From positions 1 through 29,805 of the IMG/VR virus record IMGVR_UViG_3300025853_000443: a stretch of DNA of 29,805 nucleotides. One strand, 5' to 3'. Below are positions 13,876-22,202 of the stretch, piece after piece. The notes beneath the pieces are model-generated. The model saw only the letters and a list, made by a program, of their open reading frames with translations, made no database searches and was not told where the DNA came from. Position numbers and translations under genes: made by a program. Numbering within the stretch: the stretch's first letter is position 1; the number at the start of each line of letters is the position of its first letter. This DNA is from a virus.

Positions 13876-15590
13876 TATTACAATTAGATGCAGACACTAC
13901 ACAAGCTATAAAGGGTATTAAGAAAGTAGATGAAAGCATACAAAACCTAAATGATGACCTTGTTACCACAGGAGAGGGCTTTGAGGGTATGGAAACAGGT
14001 GCTAAGAAAGCATCAAGGGGTATTAAAGGTATTGGCACAGCTTTAAAAGCAGCAGGTATTGGTTTAGCTATTGCTGCCTTTGCTAAACTTAAAGAGATAT
14101 TTGAGCAAAACCAACAAGTGGCAGATGCGTTTAACACAGCATTTGAATTTGTGTCTATTGCTTTTAATGACTTTGCTAATTTTGTAATAAACAATAGCGG
14201 TAAGATTACAGGCTTCTTTAAAGCTATATTTGAAGACCCTAAACAATCACTACAAGACTTTGCGGATGCTTTTAAAAGAAACATACAAGAAAGGTTTGAA
14301 AGCTATTTAGACACTTTAGGATATTTAGCAAGTGCTGTTAAAAAAGTATTTAGTGGAGATTTTAAAGGTGCTTTAGAAGATGTTAAAAGCGCAGGAAAAG
14401 AAAGTATTGATGTACTAACAGGCGTTAATAACTCATTTGACAAAGGAACAGAAGCAGTAAACAAAATAGTTAAGGGTACTTCTGATTATGTTAAAGAAAC
14501 AGGCAAAGCAGCACAAGCTAACGTACAATTAGAAAAGACAGCACGATTAGCAGAAACAGCCAATCAAGGTCTTATTGAAAAATACGACAGACAAGCAGAA
14601 CAGTTACGCCAAACAAGAGATGACGAAAGCAAGAGTTTTGAAGAACGTATAAAAGCTAATGAAGAATTGGGTAAACTTTTAGACGAGCAGGAAAAAACTA
14701 TGATGGCTAATGCAGATGCAAGAGTAGCCCAAGCAGCAGCGGAATTAGCTAAAAACAAAGATAATGTAGACTTACAAATAGCATACCAAGAAGCCTTAAA
14801 CGAACAGGCAGCTATTGAAGCACAAATTACAGGGTTTAGAAGTGAGCAACAAACAAACGCTAACTCACTATTAAGAGAGCAGAAAGACCTACAAAATGAA
14901 TTAGCACTTATAGGAAAGTCAGAACGTGAGATAGAACGATTAGAACTGCAACAAGACTATGATGCTAAAAAGGCACTTATAGAACGTGAGATAACAGATG
15001 AAGCACAAAAGAATGAAATGTTATTAGCGTTAAAAAAAGACTTTGATGACAAAATAAATGGCTTAAACGAACAAGCTGCTGATAATGAGATTACTTGGGC
15101 TAAAATGACACAAGACCAAAAACTTGCTTATGCTCAACAAGGTTTAGCAGGGTTGGCAGCTAACTTAGGAAAAGAAACAGCAGCAGGTAAAGCAGCGGCT
15201 ATATCAAGTGCTTTAATATCTACATATCAAGGTGCGCAAGATAGTTATGCTTCACTTGCAAAAATACCTGTTGTAGGTCCTGCTTTAGGTTTTGCAGCCG
15301 CAGCAGCAGCAACAGTAGCGGGTTTAGCAAACGTTAAAGCTATAACATCTACAAAAACACCAAACACAGCAGGGTTAGGTGGTGGTGCGCCAAGCGTTAA
15401 TGTGTCAAGACCAAGTACACCGTCTGCTCAACCACCTGCATTTAACATTGTGGGAGCAGGAGCAGGAAACCAATTAGCAGAAACTATTGCAGGACAAAGT
15501 CAAAGACCTATAAAAGCGTTTGTAACATCACAAGACGTAACAACAGCACAGAGTTTAGAACGTAATATAGTAGAGGGCGCATCAATTTAG
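13863..15590 (+). CDS. Tape-measure protein
   Basis: A 575-residue protein with the usual composition: an N-terminal polar region, an early hydrophobic segment (GTALKAAGIGLAIAAF, about 58-73), a long coiled coil rich in A, E, Q and K in the centre (about 215-400), and a hydrophobic Ala/Gly-rich region (about 455-495, GPALGFAAAAAATVAGLANV), with a Pro/Ser-rich tail. It would set tail length; at the usual ~1.5 angstrom per residue this predicts a tail of about 85 nm. No lysozyme or peptidase domain is visible. The start ATG 13863 overlaps the preceding gene by 13 nt. Unusually, the head genes follow it rather than precede it. Confidence 0.85.
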   Translation: MEKIVLQLDADTTQAIKGIKKVDESIQNLNDDLVTTGEGFEGMETGAKKASRGIKGIGTALKAAGIGLAIAAFAKLKEIFEQNQQVADAFNTAFEFVSIAFNDFANFVINNSGKITGFFKAIFEDPKQSLQDFADAFKRNIQERFESYLDTLGYLASAVKKVFSGDFKGALEDVKSAGKESIDVLTGVNNSFDKGTEAVNKIVKGTSDYVKETGKAAQANVQLEKTARLAETANQGLIEKYDRQAEQLRQTRDDESKSFEERIKANEELGKLLDEQEKTMMANADARVAQAAAELAKNKDNVDLQIAYQEALNEQAAIEAQITGFRSEQQTNANSLLREQKDLQNELALIGKSEREIERLELQQDYDAKKALIEREITDEAQKNEMLLALKKDFDDKINGLNEQAADNEITWAKMTQDQKLAYAQQGLAGLAANLGKETAAGKAAAISSALISTYQGAQDSYASLAKIPVVGPALGFAAAAAATVAGLANVKAITSTKTPNTAGLGGGAPSVNVSRPSTPSAQPPAFNIVGAGAGNQLAETIAGQSQRPIKAFVTSQDVTTAQSLERNIVEGASI

Positions 15591-15623
15591 TAAAATTAAA
15601 AATAAACACGTTATATTAATATG
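15591..15623 (+). promoter_or_regulatory. Putative phage late promoter 3 (TAAAA - 13 nt - CGTTATATTAATATG)
   Basis: TAAAA (15591-15595) directly after the tape measure stop, a 13-nt spacer, then CGTTATATTAATATG (15609-15623), where the last ATG is the protease start. It matches the other sites with the same spacing to the start codon. Confidence 0.6.
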
Positions 15624-16550
15624 AGAATTGTAGAACTTATACTTGACGAGGATAGTGTAGCAGGAATAGAGGCTATATCAATAGTAGAAAACCCTGCCAT
15701 TGAAGAAGATTTTATAGCACTAAACTCACAAGAAATACAATTAGCAGAAGTAGACAAAGACAAGCAAATACTTGTAGGTGCGTTATTAGTCCCTAATAAG
15801 CCCATATACAGACGTAAAGGCGATGATGAGTATTATATATATTTCTCTAAAGATACTATCCGTAAGGCTTCAGAAATGTACTTAATTAAAGGCAACCAAA
15901 ACAACAGTACTTTAGAACACCATTACAAACTATCAGGGCTATCACTTGTTGAGAGTTGGATAGTAGAAGATGAGGTACACGATAAGTCAAGAAAGTACAA
16001 TATGGAAGTGCCTGTTGGTACTTGGATGGGAGTAGTAAAAGTAAACAATTCAGAGGTTTGGAATGACTTTGTAAAGACAGGTAAAGTAAAAGGGTTTTCA
16101 ATAGAGGGCTACTTTGTAGATAAAATGGAACGCCCTAACGAGCCTATAAACGACTTTGAAGAAGAAGAAGCAGAGGAGATGTTGTCTTATATCCGTAGAA
16201 TTGTTAGAGATGACAAAAGGTATAAGAATGGCAAAAAAGAAGAATTAGAAAGCTACTCTGACTATCCTGATGCTGTAAAAAACAATGCACAAAGAGGCAT
16301 AGACCTAAACAAAGAAGTAAACAATAAATGTGCAACAGACGTAGGTAAGATAAGAGCGCAACAATTAGCACAGGGCAAACCTATAAGCATAAACACTATA
16401 AAACGTATGTACTCTTATTTATCAAGAGCAGAGGAGTATTACGATGAAGGAGATACAAAGGCTTGTGGTACTATATCTTATTTATTGTGGGGTGGCAAAG
16501 CTGCTAAACGTTGGGCTGAAAGTAAACTAAAAGAATTAGACCAACTGTAA
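15621..16550 (+). CDS. Prohead protease, XkdF-like, with extra C-terminal domain
   Basis: A 309-residue protein. Residues 1-170 resemble XkdF-type phage serine proteases: strands VELILDEDSVAGIEAISIVENPAIEEDF and QILVGALLVPNKPIYR, a candidate catalytic His in STLEHHYK (100/101), ESWIVED, and the Ser in VKGFSIEGYF (160). The C-terminal part (about 213-309; SDYPDAVKNNAQRGIDLN..., RMYSYLSRAEEYY, GTISYLLWGGKAAKRWAESKL) is an extra domain that I recall attached to other phage proteins. It would process scaffold or capsid inside the prohead. It begins at late promoter motif 3 and its stop overlaps the next start (TAATG). Confidence 0.75.
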   Translation: MRIVELILDEDSVAGIEAISIVENPAIEEDFIALNSQEIQLAEVDKDKQILVGALLVPNKPIYRRKGDDEYYIYFSKDTIRKASEMYLIKGNQNNSTLEHHYKLSGLSLVESWIVEDEVHDKSRKYNMEVPVGTWMGVVKVNNSEVWNDFVKTGKVKGFSIEGYFVDKMERPNEPINDFEEEEAEEMLSYIRRIVRDDKRYKNGKKEELESYSDYPDAVKNNAQRGIDLNKEVNNKCATDVGKIRAQQLAQGKPISINTIKRMYSYLSRAEEYYDEGDTKACGTISYLLWGGKAAKRWAESKLKELDQL

Positions 16551-16681
16551 TGGCTAAAAGAATTGAAGTAGCGCATATAGTAAAACCCAAAGTAAAAAGA
16601 AAGGGTGTACACGCTAAAACAAAAATGTCAAGTTTAAAAGGTAGTAAACTATATAAGAAAAAAAACAGAGGGCAGGGATGA
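16550..16681 (+). CDS. Small basic protein (KGVHAKTK motif)
   Basis: A 43-residue, strongly basic protein (VKPKVKRKGVHAKTKMSSLK...). Proteins with VKRKGVHAKT recur between head genes in Bacteroidetes phages. It may bind nucleic acid, which is inference from charge only. It begins in the TAATG overlap with the protease stop and its own stop overlaps the next start as ATGA. Confidence 0.7.
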   Translation: MAKRIEVAHIVKPKVKRKGVHAKTKMSSLKGSKLYKKKNRGQG

Positions 16682-16818
16682 GAGATATTAAATACTTAAC
16701 ACCATCACATACAAGTCCTAAAGGTAGCAGACGTGGTTGTTTGTGTGCTGAAAAAAACACTTACAGTATAAAGTGCTGTAAAGGTAAATTAATAAATCAA
16801 GGTATAGGTAAAATATAA
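16678..16818 (+). CDS. Small Cys-rich protein (RGCLC...KCC)
   Basis: A 46-residue protein with four Cys residues in GCLC (21/23) and KCC (33/34), a possible zinc site. The pattern RGCLC..KNTYS.KCC...L..QGIG is familiar from head-region genes of Bacteroidetes phages. It overlaps the preceding gene as ATGA. Function unknown. Confidence 0.7.
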   Translation: MRDIKYLTPSHTSPKGSRRGCLCAEKNTYSIKCCKGKLINQGIGKI

Positions 16819-16821
16819 ATT

Positions 16822-17223
16822 ATGAATAAAAAAGTAATGGCTAAAGTAGCCAAGATTAACAAAGAAGAACTGTCTAAAGTAGAATTGAGTATTGTTGGGG
16901 ATGCTAACAAGGCTGTTAGAGATTTAAAAGGAAAGGTAAAAACCCTTAAAGACGTTCAGGATAGATTTTCAAAAGCTACTATGGACGTTATTAGAGCCAA
17001 GCAACAAGCAGAAAAGGCAGCAAGTTTAAAAAGTCCTTTTGTTGGTGGTTTTAGTATCAATCCCTATCAGGTTATGGATGACATAGAAAGAGCAGCTAAA
17101 GAATTAGGTGTGGATATTAAAAGAATTGATGGATATGGGGAACTAAATGACCTTATACAACAATATGAATTACAACTCAAAAAAGCAGAAGAAGGAAAAC
17201 AAAGGCTTAATAAGGAGTTGTAA
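16822..17223 (+). CDS. Coiled-coil protein of the head region
   Basis: A 133-residue lysine-rich protein with predicted coiled coils at about 12-65 and 105-133. A central PFVGGFSINPYQVMDDIERAA segment is Gly/Pro-containing. Its place between the protease and scaffold genes suggests an assembly role, but no family is recognised. It starts 3 nt after the preceding stop. Confidence 0.65.
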   Translation: MNKKVMAKVAKINKEELSKVELSIVGDANKAVRDLKGKVKTLKDVQDRFSKATMDVIRAKQQAEKAASLKSPFVGGFSINPYQVMDDIERAAKELGVDIKRIDGYGELNDLIQQYELQLKKAEEGKQRLNKEL

Positions 17224-17228
17224 AAATG

Positions 17229-17262
17229 TAAAATAGTTAATTAAAATAGTTATAGTTATATG
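17229..17262 (+). promoter_or_regulatory. Putative phage late promoter 4, degenerate (TAAAA - 14 nt - AGTTATAGTTATATG)
   Basis: TAAAA (17229-17233), 14 nt, then AGTTATAGTTATATG (17248-17262), the last ATG being the scaffold start. It differs from the other four at the first base of CGTT and at one inner position, but keeps the box order and spacing. Weaker than the others. Confidence 0.45.
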
Positions 17263-17847
17263 AAAGCAACTGAAATGTTAAACAAGATTAAAACCTTTCT
17301 TGGAGAAGAAACTGCTGATATTGTAGAAAATATAGAGCAGACCGAGAAAGTAGAGTTAGCACAAGCTAAACTTGAAAACGGAACTGTACTTGAAGCAGAA
17401 GCGTTTGAAGCAGGAAACGAAATTTTTATTGTTACAGAAGACGAAAGAGTAGCAGTACCTGTTGGCGAGTACGAAATGGAAGACGGTAAAATTCTTATCG
17501 TAGCAGAAGAAGGTCTTATTGGCGAGATTAAAGATGCGGAAGCAGAAGAAGTAGAAGCTGAAAAAGAAGAAATGGGATACGTTACCAAAGAAGAACTTGC
17601 CGAAGCTGTATCTGAAATTAAGGCAATGATTGAGGACTTAAAGAAAGAAGAAATGAGCGAGGAAGTAGAAACTACTAACGTAGAAGAAACTGAATTGTCA
17701 GAAGATTTGAAAGAGGAACTTTCACAACCTGCTGCCGAGCCTATTGCTCATAATCCTGAACAAAAACAAAATAACATTAATGTGAAGTTTGCACAAAACA
17801 GAAAGCAGACCACACTTGATAGAGTATTATCAAAAATTAACAACTAA
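17260..17847 (+). CDS. Scaffold-like capsid assembly protein
   Basis: A 195-residue, very acidic protein. It has a beta-rich middle (VLEAEAFEAGNEIFIVTEDERVAVPVGEYEMEDGKILIVAEEG), then a glutamate-rich coiled coil (about 88-150), and a basic C-terminal end (NRKQTTLDRVLSKINN) that may bind the capsid protein. Acidic, helical proteins right before the major capsid gene are typical scaffolds. The protease upstream would remove it from proheads. Confidence 0.65.
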   Translation: MKATEMLNKIKTFLGEETADIVENIEQTEKVELAQAKLENGTVLEAEAFEAGNEIFIVTEDERVAVPVGEYEMEDGKILIVAEEGLIGEIKDAEAEEVEAEKEEMGYVTKEELAEAVSEIKAMIEDLKKEEMSEEVETTNVEETELSEDLKEELSQPAAEPIAHNPEQKQNNINVKFAQNRKQTTLDRVLSKINN

Positions 17848-17861
17848 ATAAATAAATAAAA

Positions 17862-18782
17862 ATGGCTAATCCAACAATTACAGGTTCATCTTATGCAGGA
17901 GAGTTTGCAGGTAAATACCTTGCTGCTGCCTTATTGAGTGCCGACACTTTAGATAGCGGTACAATCACTATCTTACCTAATGTAAAGTATAAAGCTGCTA
18001 TGAAAGTAGGTTCGTTTGCTAATTTAGTACGTTCTGCTGATTGCGACTTTGACAGCTCTACATCAACAATGACACTTACTGAAAAAGTGCTTACTCCAAC
18101 TGAATTGCAAGTAAACTTACAGATTTGTAAGAAACAGCTACACGCAGATTGGGAAGCTGCTCAAATGGGCTTTAGTGCTTTTGACGAATTGCCTCCACTA
18201 TTCTCTGACTTTGTTATTGCACAGGTAGCAGCAGAAGTAGCAAACGCTACTGAAACTTCTATTTGGCAAGGTAGCGCAGGAGAGGGTTCTTTTGATGGTT
18301 TCGATACACTTTTAACTGCTGACGGTGGTGCAGATGTAACTGCTACAACTGTTGATAGTACAAACGTAGTTGCACAACTTGGTGCTATCGTAGATGCTAT
18401 CCCTACAACAGTTTACGGAAAAGAGGATTTGAACCTTTATGTATCTTCTAACATTGCTCGTGCTTATGTACGTGCTTTAGGTGGATTTGTTGCTACTATT
18501 GGTGCAAACGGTGTAGATAACAAAGGTACTACTTGGTACAATGGCGGACAGCTTTCTTTTGAAGGTATCAATATGGTAGTAGCTAAAGGACTTGCTAACA
18601 ACACAGCAGTAGCTGCTCAAAAATCTAACTTATTCTTTGGTACAGGTCTATTAGATGACCGTAACGAGGTTAAAGTTATTGATATGGCTGACCTTGACGG
18701 TTCACAAAATGTACGTGTAGTAATGCGCTATACAGCAGGTGTACAGTACGGAGTAAGAGGGGATATTGTTCTTTACTCATAA
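17862..18782 (+). CDS. Major capsid protein (HK97 fold)
   Basis: A 306-residue protein with a compact composition (Ala, Thr, Val, Gly-rich) that fits a capsid shell protein. Landmarks include the N-terminal helix EFAGKYLAAALLSADTL, the A-domain-like LFSDFVIAQVAAEVANATETSIWQG, and the C-terminal VVMRYTAGVQYGVRGDIVLYS. It is preceded by an A-rich leader (AAATAAATAAATAAAA) suited to strong translation in Bacteroidetes and followed at once by a terminator. Codons such as TTAGGT, GCT and CGT are used more evenly than in nearby genes, consistent with high expression. Confidence 0.8.
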   Translation: MANPTITGSSYAGEFAGKYLAAALLSADTLDSGTITILPNVKYKAAMKVGSFANLVRSADCDFDSSTSTMTLTEKVLTPTELQVNLQICKKQLHADWEAAQMGFSAFDELPPLFSDFVIAQVAAEVANATETSIWQGSAGEGSFDGFDTLLTADGGADVTATTVDSTNVVAQLGAIVDAIPTTVYGKEDLNLYVSSNIARAYVRALGGFVATIGANGVDNKGTTWYNGGQLSFEGINMVVAKGLANNTAVAAQKSNLFFGTGLLDDRNEVKVIDMADLDGSQNVRVVMRYTAGVQYGVRGDIVLYS

Positions 18783-18795
18783 TAATAACTAACAT

Positions 18796-18836
18796 AAAAG
18801 GGGGTGGGATAGGTAAATGCCTACCTGCCCTTTTTT
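18796..18836 (+). terminator. Rho-independent terminator after the capsid gene
   Basis: AAAAGGG (18796-18802) pairs with CCCTTTT (18828-18834), with an inner stem AGGTA/TACCT around AATGCC, followed by a T run. The downstream gene starts 16 nt later and shows no late promoter motif, so some read-through is likely. Confidence 0.75.
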
Positions 18837-18851
18837 AATAAAAATATAAAT

Positions 18852-19376
18852 ATGGCTTGTGCAGTAACTAAAGGGCGTTCACTCCCTTGTAAAAATTCAG
18901 TAGGTGGATTAAAAAACATCTACATTCTTGACTATTCTTCGACAATAGCAGATTTGACAGACACAAGTGGTACTATTACACTACCTACTGATGGAAGTGC
19001 GGAGTTTTTTAAGTATGAGATTAAAGGAAATTCATCTTTAGAAACATCTGTAACATCAAGTAGAGAAAACGGTACTACTTTTTATGAAACTACACTAAAT
19101 GTAACATTTACCTATCTTGATGTAGCAACACAAGAAGAAATTAAGCTATTAAACGCAGGTAGAGCGCATTATGTAGTTGAGGACTATAATGGCAACTATT
19201 TCTTAATTGGTAAGGAACACGGTGCAGAGATTACAGGTGGAACGATTGTAACAGGCGCAGCAATGGGCGACCTGTCAGGGTTTACACTTGTAGCTACTGC
19301 ACAGGAAACAGCACCGCCTTTCTTTGCGACTGCTCCTGACGTAAGTGCTACTACACCGATTACCCCTGATGCATAA
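18852..19376 (+). CDS. Tail tube protein (probable)
   Basis: A 174-residue beta-rich protein. The start MACAVTKGRSLPCKNSVGGLKNIYI, the middle FKYEIKGNSSLETSVTSS...GTTFYETTLNVTFTYLD and a strand-rich C-terminus (VVEDYNGNYFLIGKEHGAEITGG) resemble major tail tube proteins of Bacteroidetes phages. It lies between two terminators after the capsid gene, consistent with a strongly expressed structural gene. A different virion protein is possible. Confidence 0.6.
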   Translation: MACAVTKGRSLPCKNSVGGLKNIYILDYSSTIADLTDTSGTITLPTDGSAEFFKYEIKGNSSLETSVTSSRENGTTFYETTLNVTFTYLDVATQEEIKLLNAGRAHYVVEDYNGNYFLIGKEHGAEITGGTIVTGAAMGDLSGFTLVATAQETAPPFFATAPDVSATTPITPDA

Positions 19377-19392
19377 TTAGGTAGTCTATTAT

Positions 19393-19423
19393 AAAGGGGG
19401 AGCTATATGCTCCCTTTTTTTTT
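19393..19423 (+). terminator. Rho-independent terminator after the tail tube gene
   Basis: AAAGGGGGAGC pairs with GCTCCCTTTTT across TATAT, followed by a T run up to 19423. It is one of the strongest hairpins in the window. Late promoter motif 5 begins 10 nt downstream. Confidence 0.85.
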
Positions 19424-19432
19424 GCCTTATAG

Positions 19433-19465
19433 TAAATATTCATATTTGTACGTTATACTTATATG
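19433..19465 (+). promoter_or_regulatory. Putative phage late promoter 5 (TAAAT - 13 nt - CGTTATACTTATATG)
   Basis: TAAAT (19433-19437), 13 nt, then CGTTATACTTATATG (19451-19465), ending in the start codon at 19463. It follows a terminator by 10 nt, as promoter 2 does. A TATTTG lies at 19443-19448 but has no matching upstream box. Confidence 0.6.
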
Positions 19466-19822
19466 AAGATTGTATCAGTTTCACAAACGCAGACATTTAC
19501 GTTTATACCTCGTGTATTTGCTAACGAAACGCTTACATACGTTGTAACTGACGAACAAACAAATAAGTCAGAAACTATAACAGCTTCTACAAGTACAAGT
19601 GGTAATTACTTAACAGCTAATATGACGTTTGGCAGTAGTAATGCACCATTTAGAGAAGCACATTTTTATACTTTAGAAGTAACCAAATCAGACGGTACTT
19701 TAGTGTATAGAGATAAGTTATTTTGCACAGACCAAACACCTGTAACACAAAGCAGGTACGATGTGAACGATAATGTTTACGAAACAAACGACACAGTCGA
19801 TAACGATTATATAGTATTATGA
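19463..19822 (+). CDS. Virion structural protein, small beta-rich
   Basis: A 119-residue protein with alternating strands (TQTFTFIPRVFANETLTYVVTD..., FYTLEVTKSDGTLVYRDKLFCTD) that looks like an immunoglobulin-like or small beta-sandwich structural protein. It ends with an acidic tail. Its stop overlaps the portal start (ATGA), so it is co-translated with the portal. Similar small proteins precede the portal or fibre genes in related phages; exact role unknown. Confidence 0.55.
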   Translation: MKIVSVSQTQTFTFIPRVFANETLTYVVTDEQTNKSETITASTSTSGNYLTANMTFGSSNAPFREAHFYTLEVTKSDGTLVYRDKLFCTDQTPVTQSRYDVNDNVYETNDTVDNDYIVL

Positions 19823-21603
19823 TACACGCAATAAGTTTATCAAATTATGTTAGCCCTACTATTGAAGAAAAAAAAGGTAGGGATTATGTTACATACGGAG
19901 ATAAAAACTCATACTTTCAGTACCTAATAGACCGTTACAATGGTAGCCCTACCAACAACGCTATTATTAACGGTATTAGTGAAATGATATACGGTAAGGG
20001 TTTAGATGCTACTGATAGCGACAAGAAACCCGAAGCATACGCACAGGCTGTAACGCTTTTACATAAAGATTGTGTAAGAAAATTATGTAGCGACCTTAAA
20101 TTATTCGGTCAATGTTCTATGCAGGTTATTTATAGTAAGGATAGAAAAAAAATAGCAAGGGTTGAGCATATGCCTGTTGAAACGTTGGCAGCCGAGAAGT
20201 GCAATGATAAAGGGGAAATAGATGCTTATTACTATTCAAGTGATTGGTCTAAATACAACCGTATTAACCAATTAAAGCGCATACCTGCTTTTGGTACAAG
20301 TAATGAAGCAATCGAAATACTTTATGTTAAGCCTTACAGAGCAGGATACAAATACTACTCAACACCCGACTATCAAGGTGGCTTACAGTATGCAGATTTA
20401 GAAGAAGAAATATCTAACTTCCATATAAATAATATACAGTCAGGTCTTAGTCCTTCAATGCTTATTAATTTTAATAGTGGTACTCCAAGTGCAGAAGAAA
20501 GAGAAGCAATAGAAAGACGTATTTATAATAAGTTTTCAGGAAGTAGTAATGCAGGTAAGTTTATTTTATCTTTTAATGACAGTCCTGAAACAGCAGCTAC
20601 CATAGACCCTGTACAATTAAGTGATGCACACAATCAGTATCAGTTTTTAAGCGATGAGAGCAGTCGTAAGATAATGGTAGCACACAGGGTGGTATCTCCT
20701 ATGCTTTTGGGAATTAAAGACAATACAGGGCTTGGAAACAACGCAGAGGAGTTAGAAACAGCTACTAAGCTAATGATGAATATAGTTATCAGACCATTTC
20801 AGAACTTACTTATAGATGCTTTTGATACGATATTAGCTTACAATGATATTTCTTTAAATTTATACTTTAAGACTTTACAACCTTTAGACTTTCAGGATAA
20901 CGCTATTGTAGATGAAGAAACAAGAGAAGAAGAAACAGGCGTAAAGTTAAGTAGTGATTTAGATAAGTTTGTAGATACAGAAATAGCTGATGCGCTTATA
21001 GACTTAGGTCAAGACGAAGAAGAACTTTTAAAGGAGTTTGAGGTTATAGATGAGCAAGAAGTGGACTATGACAATGATGATGACCTTAACCAAAAGATTA
21101 AAGAGTTAAACGAGCAGACAAACCTTGCAAGTACAGGAAGTGCCAAGCCATATAGTGAGAGTGAGCAAGACGGTAAGTCAAAGCAAAAAGGGCAAGAGGA
21201 CAAGGTGTATCTTGTAAGGTATATGTACAATCCTGCAAAGACTAAAGACACATCAAGGGAGTTTTGCAAGAAAATGGTAAGTGCTAAAAAAGTGTACCGT
21301 AAAGAGGATATTGTAGCTATGGAAACCAAAGCGGTTAATGCAGGTTTTGGCAAGGGTGGTTCTGATACTTATTCTATTTGGCTTTACAAAGGTGGTGCAA
21401 GATGCCATCATAAATGGTTTAGACGTATTTATGCACGTAAGGAAGGCTCTAAAAGTTTAGGAGATGTAATCAGTACAACAGAAGCAAGAAGTCAAGGATT
21501 TAAGCCTGAAGCTAACGCACAAAAAGTACCTGTTGCACCCAAAGATATGAAGTATAAAGGTTATACTGCTGCTTATTGGAATAAAATGGGATTTAAAAAC
21601 TAA
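19819..21603 (+). CDS. Portal protein with long C-terminal extension
   Basis: A 594-residue protein. The first ~370 residues look like a siphophage portal: an N-terminal clip region (NNAIINGISEMIYGKGLDATD), LHKDCVRKLCSDLKLFGQCSMQVIYSKD, LYVKPYRAGYKYYSTPDYQGGLQY, the conserved LIDAFDTILAYNDI helix, and an acidic crown. After an acidic linker (about 385-445), residues about 450-594 form a second part (VRYMYNPAKTKDTSREFCKKMV..., YSIWLYKGGARCHHKWFRRIY, then ...AYWNKMGFKN). I recall similar tails on portals of Bacteroidetes phages, but I cannot name the domain; its Cys/His content may bind metal. Portals in HK97-type phages are usually near terminase; this one is 12 kb from it. Confidence 0.75.
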   Translation: MIHAISLSNYVSPTIEEKKGRDYVTYGDKNSYFQYLIDRYNGSPTNNAIINGISEMIYGKGLDATDSDKKPEAYAQAVTLLHKDCVRKLCSDLKLFGQCSMQVIYSKDRKKIARVEHMPVETLAAEKCNDKGEIDAYYYSSDWSKYNRINQLKRIPAFGTSNEAIEILYVKPYRAGYKYYSTPDYQGGLQYADLEEEISNFHINNIQSGLSPSMLINFNSGTPSAEEREAIERRIYNKFSGSSNAGKFILSFNDSPETAATIDPVQLSDAHNQYQFLSDESSRKIMVAHRVVSPMLLGIKDNTGLGNNAEELETATKLMMNIVIRPFQNLLIDAFDTILAYNDISLNLYFKTLQPLDFQDNAIVDEETREEETGVKLSSDLDKFVDTEIADALIDLGQDEEELLKEFEVIDEQEVDYDNDDDLNQKIKELNEQTNLASTGSAKPYSESEQDGKSKQKGQEDKVYLVRYMYNPAKTKDTSREFCKKMVSAKKVYRKEDIVAMETKAVNAGFGKGGSDTYSIWLYKGGARCHHKWFRRIYARKEGSKSLGDVISTTEARSQGFKPEANAQKVPVAPKDMKYKGYTAAYWNKMGFKN

Positions 21604-21606
21604 GAT

Positions 21607-22107
21607 ATGGCTACTGCATTATTCATAAACAGAACAGACCTTGTAAAGAACAGTATCATAGACGGTAATGTAGATACCAATAAATTTATACAGTTTATTA
21701 AGATAGCCCAAGAGATACACGTAAGAAACTACACAGGTAGTAAATTATACGACAAACTACAAGCTGATATTATTGCAGGTACACTAACAGGCGATTACCA
21801 AACCTTAGTAGATGAGTATCTTGCTCCTATGCTTATTCATTTTGCAATGGTGGAGTATTTGCCTTATTCAGCGTATCAGTTAAAGAATGGTGGATTGTTT
21901 AAGCACACAAGCGAAAACGCAGAAACACCTACTAAAGATGAGGTTGATTTTTTAGTACAGAAGGAACGTAATTTAGCAGAGTATTATACAACAAGGTTTA
22001 TAGACCATATGAGTTTTAATAACGACCTATATCCTGAATATGAGCAAAATTCAGATGACGATATATACCCTGACAAAGATAGTTTATTTAATGGATGGGT
22101 TCTATGA
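21607..22107 (+). CDS. Head-tail connector protein (DUF6712-like)
   Basis: A 166-residue helical protein. FINRTDLVKNSIIDGNVDTNKFIQFIKIAQEIHVRNYTGSKLYDKL and YLAPMLIHFAMVEYLPYSAYQLKNGGLFKHTSENAETPTKDEV match a small connector family of Bacteroidetes phages that forms the ring below the portal. Its place immediately after the portal supports this. The next small gene overlaps its stop (ATGA). Confidence 0.65.
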   Translation: MATALFINRTDLVKNSIIDGNVDTNKFIQFIKIAQEIHVRNYTGSKLYDKLQADIIAGTLTGDYQTLVDEYLAPMLIHFAMVEYLPYSAYQLKNGGLFKHTSENAETPTKDEVDFLVQKERNLAEYYTTRFIDHMSFNNDLYPEYEQNSDDDIYPDKDSLFNGWVL

Positions 22108-22202
22108 GAATGTACAAACCAAAGAATAAAAATATAGTTAAACTAAAAAAGTATATAGATGCCAAACGAAATATATCACAGAAGCGAGTGGGGAAATCCT
22201 AA
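22104..22202 (+). CDS. Very small basic peptide
   Basis: A 32-residue basic peptide (MRMYKPKNKNIVKLKKYIDAKRNI...). It starts in an ATGA overlap with the connector stop and overlaps the next gene by 44 nt in another frame. The start spacing fits coupling, but the short length makes it uncertain. Confidence 0.4.
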   Translation: MRMYKPKNKNIVKLKKYIDAKRNISQKRVGKS

